From positions 82,933-146,932 of the forward strand of contig NZ_BJYM01000015.1 in assembly GCF_007991515.1 (NCBI RefSeq): a DNA stretch of 64,000 nt, given 5' to 3'. Under the pieces are notes generated by a model. It was given only the letters and a program-made list of their open reading frames with translations, was not told where the DNA came from and did no database searches. A program made the translations under genes and the position numbers. Shown here piece after piece: positions 8,564 to 16,910 of the stretch (position 1 is the stretch's first letter; every line of letters starts with the position of its first letter). The DNA comes from Oceanobacillus sojae. Lineage in GTDB: Bacteria; Bacillota; Bacilli; Bacillales; Amphibacillaceae.

Positions 8564-8893
8564 TTATTTATCTTGTTCTCGCCGCCATTTATTAAATTCC
8601 AGATATTCTTTAAATTGTTCTTTTGAAACTCCGGATTCCATTGCTTCTTTTACAATTTTCATCCACTCACTATCTAACTCCGTTTCAACTACCGTATTAT
8701 TATCATTTATTAAATCGTTTACAGAAACATCCAACACTTGACTGATTTTCTCGATAAACTGGATGGAAGGGTTTGATTGAAGGTTTCGCTCAATTGAGCT
8801 TAAATAGGATTTCGCTACTCCTGCTTTTTCAGCAAGCTCAGAAAGTGACATCCTCTTTTCTTTTCGCAATTGTTTTATTTTTTCACCAATCAA
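8564..8893 (-). CDS. sinR: SinR, biofilm master repressor
   Basis: The 109-residue protein closely matches B. subtilis SinR along its length. It has an Xre-type helix-turn-helix (SLSELAEKAGVAKSYLSSIERN, split here as residues about 17-38), the NPSIQF linker, and the C-terminal SinI/SinR dimer hook, LDSEWMKIVKEAMESGVSKEQFKEYLEF. SinR represses matrix operons by binding GTTCTYT-type sites; such sites occur here at the eps promoter and before the lasso cyclase. The start is set at TTG 8893, giving MIGEKIKQ as in SinR proteins, behind GAGGTG; an in-frame GTG at 8902 overlaps that ribosome site. The sinI gene lies about 300 bases upstream on the same strand. Confidence 0.93.
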   Translation of the reverse strand: MIGEKIKQLRKEKRMSLSELAEKAGVAKSYLSSIERNLQSNPSIQFIEKISQVLDVSVNDLINDNNTVVETELDSEWMKIVKEAMESGVSKEQFKEYLEFNKWRREQDK

Positions 8894-9092
8894 GTTTTTC
8901 ACCTCTTTCTCTGCGAATTATATCATAACTTTGGTGAAGAGTTCTATTATTATTTTGAGGATGTATAGAAAGTTAATTCTTAGTGAGGATTTAAGTATAA
9001 TTATGGTATTTTACGCCTTCATAATTAGAAATAAAAGTATAATAATTAGACTGGAGAGAAATCAATTGTATATTTAAATTGTAATTTTACAA

Positions 9093-9171
9093 GAAAATGC
9101 ACCTTGCAAATTGATATTCAATATTGCTTAGGTATCTTTATTTTACCACATTTTGCTAAAGGTGCATTTTT
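9093..9171. repeat. Inverted repeat between sinI and sinR
   Basis: AAAATGCACCTT and AAGGTGCATTTT form a 12-bp inverted repeat separated by about 55 AT-rich bases. It may be a weak hairpin ending sinI transcription, or the ends of a small mobile-element remnant. The remaining bases of 8894-9197 must contain any sinR-specific promoter, which could not be assigned. Confidence 0.45.
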
Positions 9172-9197
9172 TAAAAGCTCTATAAATAAAATCCAAA

Positions 9198-9332
9198 TCA
9201 AACGTTAGATTTTTCTCTTATATGATTCAGAAATTTGCGGACTTCCTCAAGTGACAGGCCTAATTTTTTTGCTTCTTTTATTAATGTAATCCATTCTCGA
9301 TCAAATACAACATTTTCAATTTTCTTTTTCAC
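9198..9332 (-). CDS. sinI: SinI-like antirepressor of SinR
   Basis: The predicted 44-residue peptide contains the SinI interaction helix-loop-helix FDREWITLIKEAKKLGLSLE followed by EVRKFL. It aligns with the hook region of SinR and with B. subtilis SinI (LDQEW...AKE...ISPEEIRKYL). SinI binds SinR as a heterodimer and lifts repression of matrix genes. The order sinI then sinR on one strand is as in B. subtilis. The start is uncertain: GTG 9332 follows a G-rich stretch (GGGGGCGGGG), while an in-frame ATG at 9380 would add 16 residues with a poor ribosome site. No clear Spo0A box was found upstream. Confidence 0.85.
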   Translation of the reverse strand: MKKKIENVVFDREWITLIKEAKKLGLSLEEVRKFLNHIREKSNV

Positions 9333-9652
9333 AACCCCGCCCCCATCATTAATATAGATAATATGGTTACTACCAGTCATTCATGCTGCTTAAAGATTTT
9401 TCTACTTATCAAACAGGGTAAAAATATTAAAAATAATTAAAATGAAATATTCCGAAATTTTATTTTGAGTTATTATCACAAAGGCAACAAAGATATGAAT
9501 GGTAGTTGCCACCCATATTAATGACTAATTTCAATTATTAATGAAATGATGAAGCATACGTCAAATGAATCTAACATTTCACCTCCCTTCTTCAAATTGA
9601 TTAACATACCAGTTGATTTATTTTTAGAACAATGTGTCTGTAAATTTTAATT

Positions 9653-10261
9653 CTATTTATATCCCCTTATCATGCCATATAACAAGAATTGGACAATTTC
9701 CTTAGCAAGTGCTTCCGGTTCTTTTAATCCCGTAAATAATTGCGTTTTTGTCAGATGCTCTATCATACCTACCAGACTTTCCGAAACAAACTTCATATCA
9801 AGGTGAAGATGAAAATAGCCGATTTCTTGCTCATAAAGAAGGTTATCTTTTATTTGATTTGCCATTTTTTCTTTGATCTCATCAGCTTCTGCCGACATAT
9901 AAAAACCAATGATTGTTAAGTACATATTTTCTGCAAAAAATTTTAAAATAGCACTTAATCCTTCTGCAATACGATCTTCTAAAGAATGTTCATCAATTCC
10001 AGGACTAAGCCTGCTTTTTGTTGTCAAATCGGTTAGCTTAATTCGAAATGAATCAAGTATTTCCTGGAAAATTGCCTGCTTACTTTGAAAATATAAATAA
10101 AAACTTGGCTGTGTTAGACCAGCTTTTTCAACGATTGTGCTTACCTTTGTTTCATGATAACCATTATTGGCAAATTCCTCTTTAGCAATAGTAAGAAATA
10201 ATTCCCTGCTTTTTGTTCCATCTGCTCCTTTTTTTCTTCCTCTTTGATTCAAGAAAAACAC
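9653..10261 (-). CDS. TetR/AcrR family transcriptional regulator
   Basis: The 202-residue protein has a basic N-terminus, a TetR helix-turn-helix (about residues 20-65; key block VSTIVEKAGLTQPSFYLYF) and a helical ligand-binding domain. YLYFQSKQAIFQEIL is the usual helix 3-4 signature. A pair of CATTAGTA motifs lies just upstream of the start and is probably its own operator. No adjacent target gene is obvious, since the next gene on either side is more than 260 bases away. The ligand is unknown. Confidence 0.85.
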   Translation of the reverse strand: MFFLNQRGRKKGADGTKSRELFLTIAKEEFANNGYHETKVSTIVEKAGLTQPSFYLYFQSKQAIFQEILDSFRIKLTDLTTKSRLSPGIDEHSLEDRIAEGLSAILKFFAENMYLTIIGFYMSAEADEIKEKMANQIKDNLLYEQEIGYFHLHLDMKFVSESLVGMIEHLTKTQLFTGLKEPEALAKEIVQFLLYGMIRGYK

Positions 10262-10285
10262 CTGCTTCAGTCAATATTAAATATA

Positions 10286-10320
10286 TTACTCATTAGTAAT
10301 ATTATTCATTAGTATTATAA
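10286..10320 (-). promoter_or_regulatory. Probable TetR operator
   Basis: TTACTCATTAGTAA (with the dyad TACT...AGTA) is followed by ATTCATTAGTATT, two CATTAGTA copies 16 bases apart, 25-60 bases upstream of the TetR start codon. Repeated dyads at this spot usually mediate autorepression. Confidence 0.5.
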
Positions 10321-10793
10321 TAGAATGAAATTTATATAGTCAAGGGATAATGATCACAAAAAGCTTTTCATCCCTGTCATTACAAGTCTACAATTTTTTT
10401 AACAGATAACATAAAATAATAAGTGATATTGATAACTATATTTCCTCCACTCTTTTTGTTTTAAAAGGCGGAATAGAAACTCCCCAAGATTACCTATAAA
10501 CATAAATACACAAGCCTATTTTACTATATATTTAGCGCGAATCGCTTGACTTGTTTTGTCTTTAGCACACTAGTTTTGTCATATAAGAAAATTCAAATTA
10601 TGACATGTTTTTCACTTATTCAAACGACTTTTTGTGAAGTAAATGACTATAACCACAGCCCCATTCATCAAATTGGGCTTCATTTTACTATAAATCTGCA
10701 TTATTCATTGAAACAGAATCTGTGAATAATAAAGAATAAAATCAAAAAGTAAGTCGAATTTCCAGCTGAATTTTTTACAATTAAATCCTTGCT
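10321..10793. other. Gene-free AT-rich intergenic stretch
   Basis: No credible gene is visible. The only structure noted is a weak hairpin at 10657-10679 (AGCCCCATT with AATTGGGCT) followed by TTCATTTT on the plus strand; minus-strand transcription of the lasso operon probably ends somewhere here. Confidence 0.5.
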
Positions 10794-11789
10794 TTATTGC
10801 CTATTAGCTGTCCCTTTCAAGATAACAAGATTAATTTCAGGAGTATTAAACAACCGGAATTTCATAAAAGATACCGCACCGCTGCTACCGAGACCTGCAC
10901 TAACATATTGCTTGGTGTCAGCGTATTCCCATAACCCTTTTATACGATCTTGCGGTGGAAATAAGCTGTTTGGTTCATACCAGGGCTCTGGAATGAAGGG
11001 AGCACCAATAAAAGGTAAACGAATCTGTCCCCCATGATAATGTCCTGCCATAATCAAATCATAATCTGTCCATTTTAAATCAGGATTAGCTTGAATATGG
11101 TCGATTCGAATATCAGGAATCGGATAATGGTTCAATGCAATAAGAATGTCCGATTCACTTCGGTTATCGAGCACTGTTAACTCTTCCCACAGCTCTTCCT
11201 GTTGCAGAAGATAGCTTTCTTCATTAATGTAGTCCGGCTTTAAAATTCCTTGTACGCTTCCCATATATTGCGGATCTTTTAAGATAGATAATTCAAAATG
11301 AACAAAATGAACATTTTTCCCATTGGTCGAAATCGAGTGGATAGACTCTAATAAATGAACACCTCGTTTTTCCATTCCTTGGGTGAAATCACTCTTTTCT
11401 ACTTTTCTTCCAACCTGATAATTTGCCGGATCTGTATTCCCTGGTACATATAATGCATTTTCTTTATTATCAATTCCTTCAATTAATGTGTAAAAGCTGT
11501 CGTAGTTGGTGCTTTCTACGTCATCAAGCATATCGCCTGTAAAAACAATGACGTCATAGGCTATTGAATTGATTGATTCTATCAGTTTTTTCTGGTTTTC
11601 ACCAAATTGCTTTTCATGCAGATCACTAACCTGAAGAATACGAAATCCTTCCAGCTGCTTCGGTAGATGGTCAATTATGATTTCCTGTCTTGTGATGATA
11701 AACCGATTATTGTCCCAAATAGTATATATAAGAATTACAAGAAATATTAAAAATACGGACAGAAGAATCCTTTTTCTTATTTTTCTCAC
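10794..11789 (-). CDS. Membrane-anchored metallophosphoesterase (YkuE-like), end of lasso operon
   Basis: The 331-residue protein has an N-terminal membrane anchor (about 8-26) followed by a calcineurin-type phosphoesterase domain facing outward. Metal motifs seen are VSDLH (about 55), FTGDMLDD (about 86), LNHYP (about 218) and GHYHGGQ (about 245). The usual GNHD/E motif reads PGNTD, so the catalytic His is Thr. It starts with GTG 33 bases after the lasso exporter gene on the same strand and is probably cotranscribed. YkuE-type proteins hydrolyse phosphoesters; a role on the phosphorylated lasso peptide or on its export is only a guess. Confidence 0.82.
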   Translation of the reverse strand: MRKIRKRILLSVFLIFLVILIYTIWDNNRFIITRQEIIIDHLPKQLEGFRILQVSDLHEKQFGENQKKLIESINSIAYDVIVFTGDMLDDVESTNYDSFYTLIEGIDNKENALYVPGNTDPANYQVGRKVEKSDFTQGMEKRGVHLLESIHSISTNGKNVHFVHFELSILKDPQYMGSVQGILKPDYINEESYLLQQEELWEELTVLDNRSESDILIALNHYPIPDIRIDHIQANPDLKWTDYDLIMAGHYHGGQIRLPFIGAPFIPEPWYEPNSLFPPQDRIKGLWEYADTKQYVSAGLGSSGAVSFMKFRLFNTPEINLVILKGTANRQ

Positions 11790-11821
11790 AGTTTATCGCT
11801 CTCCAATATATGGGCTCTCTC

Positions 11822-13615
11822 TTATCTCATTGCTTCTATCTGATTACTCAAAAGATGACTGAACATACTTTTCTTCTCTTTAGAAAGCTCGATAAAGCCT
11901 CCCTGTTGAATAATCTTTCCTTCTTCCAGTACAACGACCTGATCGGCATTTCGAATCGTTGATAGACGATGTGCAATAACGATAATCGTCATCTTACCTT
12001 TCAGCCTTTCCAGTGCAGCCTGAATTTTGGACTCATTCGCTGTATCTAAAGCGCTGGTTGCTTCATCTAAAACAAGAATGGATGGTTTTCTTAATATAGC
12101 CCGTGCTAATACGAGACGCTGTCGTTCACCGCCAGATAACTTAATTCCTCGATCACCAATAATGGTATCTAGTCCATCAGGAAGTTTCTTTACAAAATCT
12201 ATAGCCGACGAGAATTCCAAGGCTTCCCATAGTTCTTCCTCTGTCACATTTGTTTTTACTATTTCCAGGTTTTCTCTAATACTTGTATTGAAAAGAAATG
12301 GCTCCTGTGGTACATAGCTGATAGATTTTCTCCAGGCTGAGATATTATCGTACGAAAGCGAAACGCCATCAATTAGAATTTTTCCATTCTCCGGCTGGTT
12401 CAGTCCCAATAACAAATCAATTAATGTGCTTTTTCCTGCTCCAGAGCGCCCTACAAATGCTGTCATTTTATTGGGCGGGATAACCAGATTAATATTGGTT
12501 AAAGCACAATCAGCATTTTCATTATAGCGAAAATAGATTTGATCACATTGAATAGCTTTTTTCATTTTAATTGAGGTATTTTTTAAACTTTCATCCGTAT
12601 TAAACTCTTTGGCATTTCTACATTCATCCTGTAAAGTAATTACTGCTCTGAAAGAAGGAATTGTTGCTGCGATTTGTTCCATCGATGACTGGATTCCTGC
12701 AACTCCCGGCCACAGCCGTGAAAATATAATGATAATCAGCAGAAGCTGTGCAGCCTGTGCATGAAACATCATTATTGCAAAATAGATAAAAACAGCGATT
12801 AAAATAGCAGAAGCCATTTTATAATATAATTGTGATGTTGATTTTAATTTTATATACTCCACTTGTTCATTTTCCATTTCTTTTGTGATTAGCCCAAACC
12901 AGTCTAATCTTGATTTTTCCAATGTATTACTTTTGATATCTTTTATCCCATTCATATGATCAGTAATCCCGCTGATATATTCCTTAGATAATTCATAATT
13001 CCTGTTTCCTAAAGTCAATGACCTTTTTAGAAATTTACGGTTAAAAAGAATAAGAACAGATCCACATAGGAGTACAAATGTTGTAATTACAGGAGAAAGA
13101 ATAAATGCCAGCCCTATCTGAATAAAAGTGAAGACAATAGATGATATAAATTGTAATACTGAATATACACCTACACTGGAACGTGCAATTTCTGATGTTA
13201 AAATATTAATAAAATCGGACTTTCTATTTCTAATGAAAACCTGCCAGTTAGAATACAGTAACAATTTATATGTTTCCACACGCATATATCTTAAAAATCC
13301 CTGCTGTAACCTGTTGTTTTTCACATTAAGCTGTCGCTTTACAATATTTTGTCCAACGGCAATCATGATAAAAATGGCTAATATAATCGGCAGACCAGCA
13401 GCTGCTGGAATATCTGCCATAAAATCAAATATACTTAATATCGGTATTCTTACTGCTCCCATATCAACAATGCCGCTCATACTGATCAATGGGACAAGTA
13501 ATAGAATCGCTGCACTATCTAGTAAACCGATGCCGGCCATTGCAAATAAATTAATATAGACGATCTTCCCCGAATAACGATAGATTTGCTTCAAAAAATA
13601 TATAATGGATTTCAT
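11822..13615 (-). CDS. Lasso peptide ABC exporter (D protein)
   Basis: The 597-residue protein fuses a six-helix exporter domain (about 15-310) to an ATPase. It shows Walker A GRSGAGKST (about 390), signature LSGGERQRLV (about 497), Walker B ILVLDEATSALD and the H-loop IVIAHRLS. There is no N-terminal C39 peptidase domain, so it does not cleave leaders; leader removal is left to B2. In paeninodin-type clusters this exporter secretes the mature lasso peptide and gives self-immunity. Start ATG has AAGGAG in front and lies 12 bases after the nucleotidyltransferase gene. Confidence 0.88.
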   Translation of the reverse strand: MKSIIYFLKQIYRYSGKIVYINLFAMAGIGLLDSAAILLLVPLISMSGIVDMGAVRIPILSIFDFMADIPAAAGLPIILAIFIMIAVGQNIVKRQLNVKNNRLQQGFLRYMRVETYKLLLYSNWQVFIRNRKSDFINILTSEIARSSVGVYSVLQFISSIVFTFIQIGLAFILSPVITTFVLLCGSVLILFNRKFLKRSLTLGNRNYELSKEYISGITDHMNGIKDIKSNTLEKSRLDWFGLITKEMENEQVEYIKLKSTSQLYYKMASAILIAVFIYFAIMMFHAQAAQLLLIIIIFSRLWPGVAGIQSSMEQIAATIPSFRAVITLQDECRNAKEFNTDESLKNTSIKMKKAIQCDQIYFRYNENADCALTNINLVIPPNKMTAFVGRSGAGKSTLIDLLLGLNQPENGKILIDGVSLSYDNISAWRKSISYVPQEPFLFNTSIRENLEIVKTNVTEEELWEALEFSSAIDFVKKLPDGLDTIIGDRGIKLSGGERQRLVLARAILRKPSILVLDEATSALDTANESKIQAALERLKGKMTIIVIAHRLSTIRNADQVVVLEEGKIIQQGGFIELSKEKKSMFSHLLSNQIEAMR

Positions 13616-13627
13616 CTCTATGTCTCC

Positions 13628-14800
13628 TTATGATAATACATGCTTCTTTCTTTTTCGCCATACCCAGAGAAATGGACGAAGCGGAAAATAGAGAAAATGG
13701 AGCGTTTTTGGTAACGGTAAGGTTTTCATATCATCCGGATATGGATACAGCAAACTTAAAGTAAAAAGAATCCTCTGCTCCGTCGACATTAAGCCCGTTA
13801 AATACTTTTTATGATACTTCACTACATTTTCAGGTAATGGTAACGTATATATATTAATCATGGATTCCAAATAAAAAATTGATTTTGCTGCTAGTCTTTT
13901 CGAACGGCTGTTCACTAAATATTGCTGCATCTCATTAGAAAGCTTTCTATTAAATAATTCAGACACAAGTATCATACCTTGTCCTCCCACCTGAAGATAA
14001 CCAAAGCGTTTTAGCCGATTATATATCCTGTTCCAGTTTAATTCTTTATCCATTAATTGATGAATATCAAATAACCATCGTAAGCGCGACCATCCATGCT
14101 GTGCCCCATGCATATTAAGATATAAATAGAGATCCTCATTGCTTAGCATATAGACCTCATTACCCGGAATTGTGCTCTGCTTTCTTCTTTCCCATAATTC
14201 ATTAAAATTCGGCTCTTTCGCCGGACCGGTATTCAATCTCCAATGAATTTCTATCGTGATTTTCTTTTGCGGATGATAATAGTTAACATGACGATGTCTC
14301 CACTTCCATTCATTTAATTCTTTATTTATTTCATATTCCTTTTCATAGCCTTGAGCTAATAGCAGATGCTCCGCCTCATCAAGTTTTTCTATCGGAATAA
14401 GAACATCCAGATCCCTGGACGTACGAAGGGAGATATCACCGTACAACGCTTGAGCAAGTACTGGCCCTTTTAAAAAAAGAAGCCGAATGTGATTGTCTGA
14501 AAACAGCTTACTGATCTTTTGCATCTCTGAGCCTAAGAAAAGCATTTTCATTGTATTTCTTCTATAAAGCCAGGAAAACCTTTCTAAAACGAAGGGAGGA
14601 ACAATACCTTCCTTTACCTTTTTCAATTTCGGATAAAGTACCGGATAAATACGGTGATGAATTGCCAAATCAATGAAAGTTTCCCAATTAATATCTGTGA
14701 AAGTTTCCCATTCTTCCAGATGATTATTCCTTAATAATTCGATCATTAGCTGTAATTCTTCAGGTATATTACGAAGGTCCAATTGATGTCTATTTTCCAT
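13628..14800 (-). CDS. Nucleotidyltransferase-family protein (PF14907 type) of the lasso cluster
   Basis: The 390-residue protein has the NTP-transferase core: FLKGPVLAQALYGDISLRTS followed by RDLDVLI (about 107-133), where the D-x-D of RDLDV is the expected metal site. IEIHWRLN and LHLNMHG-type helices follow. The C-terminal half is helical and ends in a very basic tail (WRKRKKHV). Such proteins accompany kinase-containing lasso clusters of Bacillales (padeN in paeninodin) and are thought to modify the phosphorylated peptide further, possibly with sugar-phosphate units; that role is from family knowledge. It starts five bases after B2. Confidence 0.85.
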   Translation of the reverse strand: MENRHQLDLRNIPEELQLMIELLRNNHLEEWETFTDINWETFIDLAIHHRIYPVLYPKLKKVKEGIVPPFVLERFSWLYRRNTMKMLFLGSEMQKISKLFSDNHIRLLFLKGPVLAQALYGDISLRTSRDLDVLIPIEKLDEAEHLLLAQGYEKEYEINKELNEWKWRHRHVNYYHPQKKITIEIHWRLNTGPAKEPNFNELWERRKQSTIPGNEVYMLSNEDLYLYLNMHGAQHGWSRLRWLFDIHQLMDKELNWNRIYNRLKRFGYLQVGGQGMILVSELFNRKLSNEMQQYLVNSRSKRLAAKSIFYLESMINIYTLPLPENVVKYHKKYLTGLMSTEQRILFTLSLLYPYPDDMKTLPLPKTLHFLYFPLRPFLWVWRKRKKHVLS

Positions 14801-14805
14801 TTATT

Positions 14806-15264
14806 TCACCTTTTATCCTTTGTATCTATTTTCTTTGCAAACTTGCTGACAACCGTAAACCGTTCTGCTCCTTCTAATCCCGTTACAAAGAATGGACCAC
14901 TGCGCAACCATGCATGAGCAATTAATTTTCCATCCTCATCTTTTGCTATTCCTAAGTAAAGTGTACTTTCTATGTCCCGCTTTTCTAACATTTTCAATGC
15001 AGCTATGCCCTTGACAAGACACTCACTCTCCCAAAATGTATACTTGCTCATAATATGGATAGCCTGCGATATCCCCATCAATGTCTTTTTATATTCTGGG
15101 TTTAAATCTGTTGAGGTTTCTTTCATTTTTTCCCCTAATGAAGGTGCTATTTTCGAAAAGGACATTGCTTTAATAAGACGGGCAAAAGCAAGATAAATAT
15201 ATGCTTCAAATAGAAGGTGCCTCATTTTCTTATTTAAAGATAGAAATAATATCATCCTTCTCAT
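14806..15264 (-). CDS. Lasso peptide B2: transglutaminase-like leader peptidase
   Basis: The 152-residue protein matches the lasso B2 family (Transglut_core3). The nucleophile Cys lies in SECLVKGIAALKML (about 82), and the catalytic His in LIAHAWLRSG (about 116), preceded by YLGIAKDEDGK. The short N-terminal helix (about 1-30) is typical of split B2 proteins, which act as a separate protease domain together with B1. It cuts the leader after Met19 of the precursor to free the Ala that will be cyclised. It is tightly packed between B1 (15-base gap) and the nucleotidyltransferase gene. Confidence 0.92.
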   Translation of the reverse strand: MRRMILFLSLNKKMRHLLFEAYIYLAFARLIKAMSFSKIAPSLGEKMKETSTDLNPEYKKTLMGISQAIHIMSKYTFWESECLVKGIAALKMLEKRDIESTLYLGIAKDEDGKLIAHAWLRSGPFFVTGLEGAERFTVVSKFAKKIDTKDKR

Positions 15265-15279
15265 CCCGCTCCCCCTTTT

Positions 15280-15570
15280 TTAAGCAAACTCTATTTTTAC
15301 CAAACCTTCTTCTGATAAACGGTCTATAAATCTGAGTACCTGCTCCCTGCATTCATGCTCTCCCACATCATATTCCTTAACTAATGATTGAATCAGGTCT
15401 TGTATAGAAATAGGCTTTTTCATACAATCCCAAATCACTCCACCTGTTTCACCAAGATTGTAGTACTTTCCATTTTCAATACTTAACATGACCTTTTCCC
15501 CGTCCATATCGCTGACAATAAGTCCCTCTAATTGACTTACAATATCACTGTTTGAAATCGTTTTATTCAT
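15280..15570 (-). CDS. Lasso peptide B1: PqqD-like leader-recognition protein
   Basis: The 96-residue protein is a PqqD fold (RiPP recognition element), with VMLSIENGKYYNLGETGGVI followed by WDCMKKPIS. The N(L/M)xxTGxxIW pattern is the family signature. It binds the leader, including the aromatic-x-x-Pro-x-Leu motif, and delivers the precursor to B2 and the cyclase. The start is ATG 15570, preceded by AAAGGGAGA. A TTG at 15591 is also in frame but overlaps the end of the kinase gene. Confidence 0.92.
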   Translation of the reverse strand: MNKTISNSDIVSQLEGLIVSDMDGEKVMLSIENGKYYNLGETGGVIWDCMKKPISIQDLIQSLVKEYDVGEHECREQVLRFIDRLSEEGLVKIEFA

Positions 15571-15587
15571 ATTACTATCTCTCCCTT

Positions 15588-16550
15588 TCAATAGATTGTT
15601 GCTGCTTTTTCATTATTTACATTCCTATCCTTCGCAATTAAGCTTAAAATGTTATCTACTAATTCATTGACTGTGAATCGGGAGACAGGACGTATGATTC
15701 GATAAAAATCAAGGTTGTTCGCCAGATTAGCAGAAAATGCGAAGTGCCAATCCATTAATCCGGAACGATTTATCATAAAATTACGGTAGGTATTATGAAA
15801 CAGGACAGGGAAACGTGCTAATTTTTGGATGGATACTATTTCAATATCATTTTGATTAGCTTTGCTTAAAACAAAAATTCCGGCTAAAGGTATTGATCTA
15901 TCAACAAAATGGTCATTAACCGGTATATTAAATTTTGTTTCTCTATTATAGATTGGTTTAAATTGATCTGATTCTATGCCAAATCGATCTAAGCTCTCCT
16001 GCCATAACTTTTGCTGTGGATATGAAGGTATAGCGAGCGGAATATTATCTTCAGATAGTGTCACCGCCATGATATCGTCTGTCAGTAAATGAAAGCCGCG
16101 GCTTAAAAATGCGGAAGCAAGCGTTGATTTCCCTGCACCAGAATCGCCCACAATAGCATAGGCTTTTCCATTTATGACAATGCAACTTCCATGTATCGGC
16201 ATTATTTTTCTTTGCATGAGCAGAACACCTAAACATGTTCCAAGCAAGTAAAGCCTGATTTGATTATTGTTTGAACCCTCAATCGGTGAGACTGAAATAG
16301 CTCTTCCATCTTCAATCATATAAATGGCCGCACCTGGAACTTTAATCATACAAAGTTTCTTTTTTATGTAGTAATAAGCATCTGGTTCGGCAAGCTTTGA
16401 CCATAAGGAAGATAAATTGGTTTCTATTATAGTTAAATCAGCTTCATCAAAATTCTTGCGACTGACAGGTATTAATTCTGGTAATGGGAAATCACTTAAA
16501 ATATTTAATCCAAATGCTTTATAGGAATGAATTTTTGGGATTTCAAACAT
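15588..16550 (-). CDS. Lasso precursor peptide kinase (HPr-kinase-like, padeK type)
   Basis: The 320-residue protein resembles the HPr kinase C-terminal domain: HGSCIVINGKAYAIVGDSGA followed by GKST (P-loop about 135-145) and LLTDDIMAV (about 156). In paeninodin-type clusters this kinase phosphorylates the side chain of the C-terminal Ser of the precursor. The precursor encoded here does end in Ser (Asp-Ile-Ser), which fits. The N-terminal about 100 residues form the lid typical of lasso kinases. The ATG has GAGGGTGAT in front. It lies downstream of the precursor gene, beyond a terminator hairpin, so its expression should be lower than that of the precursor. Confidence 0.9.
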   Translation of the reverse strand: MFEIPKIHSYKAFGLNILSDFPLPELIPVSRKNFDEADLTIIETNLSSLWSKLAEPDAYYYIKKKLCMIKVPGAAIYMIEDGRAISVSPIEGSNNNQIRLYLLGTCLGVLLMQRKIMPIHGSCIVINGKAYAIVGDSGAGKSTLASAFLSRGFHLLTDDIMAVTLSEDNIPLAIPSYPQQKLWQESLDRFGIESDQFKPIYNRETKFNIPVNDHFVDRSIPLAGIFVLSKANQNDIEIVSIQKLARFPVLFHNTYRNFMINRSGLMDWHFAFSANLANNLDFYRIIRPVSRFTVNELVDNILSLIAKDRNVNNEKAATIY

Positions 16551-16609
16551 CTATTAATCACCCTCTTTTTATAATAAACAGACTATTTCAGACAAGTGGA
16601 GTACATGAA

Positions 16610-16653
16610 CTAAGAAAAAATGAGCCCTTATACAAACGGGACGGTATAAGGGC
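16610..16653 (-). terminator. Hairpin terminator/attenuator between lasso precursor and kinase genes
   Basis: GCCCTTATAC (16624-16633) and GTATAAGGGC (16644-16653) form a perfect 10-bp stem. On the minus strand it is followed by TCA and TTTTTT. Its place right after the precursor gene would let the substrate be made in excess over the enzymes downstream. Confidence 0.88.
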
Positions 16654-16766
16654 AATAATCTACCGACTTCAACTATTCGAAGAGCACTGCGATTCAGGTT
16701 TAAGTATCTATCTTTGGTTGAAGACCATATTGATCTTGTAAAATTCTCTCATTTGGAATGTGCAGC

Positions 16767-16910
16767 TTAACTTATGTCTTCTCCCGGATTAGGATCCGGT
16801 TTGTTATATCTGCCAATAAAAAATCCATCCCAGGAATCGCCTTTAAAGCTTGCCATTGTCTCTTTAATATCCAATAATTCCAATTTGGGCTCTTTCCATT
16901 GCTTTTTCAT
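16767..16910 (-). CDS. Lasso peptide precursor (A), 47 residues
   Basis: Starts MKKQWKEPKLELLDIKETM and is predicted to be cut after Met19. The leader has an aromatic-x-x-Pro-x-Leu motif (Trp5, Pro8, Leu10; Tyr is usual at the first place) and the conserved Thr at the penultimate leader position (Thr18). The 28-residue core begins Ala20 and has Asp28 as its ninth residue, right for a nine-membered Ala-Asp macrolactam. The tail contains Phe30, Phe31, Arg34 and Tyr35 as possible plugs, three Pro residues, and ends Gly-Glu-Asp-Ile-Ser. The terminal Ser is the expected kinase target. GGAGGTGAT lies seven bases before the ATG, inside the end of the cyclase gene, which it overlaps by 47 bases. The ring and plug assignment is inference. 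Confidence 0.9.
   Translation of the reverse strand: MKKQWKEPKLELLDIKETMASFKGDSWDGFFIGRYNKPDPNPGEDIS

Noticed and set aside
11822..13615. A C39 peptidase exporter (bacteriocin type) for the double-glycine-like peptide
   Set aside because: Neither ABC exporter in the window carries an N-terminal C39 domain, so the partner, if any, is elsewhere.
16654..16766. A second short precursor between the first precursor and the hairpin
   Set aside because: The minus-strand frames end after a few codons and have no ribosome site.
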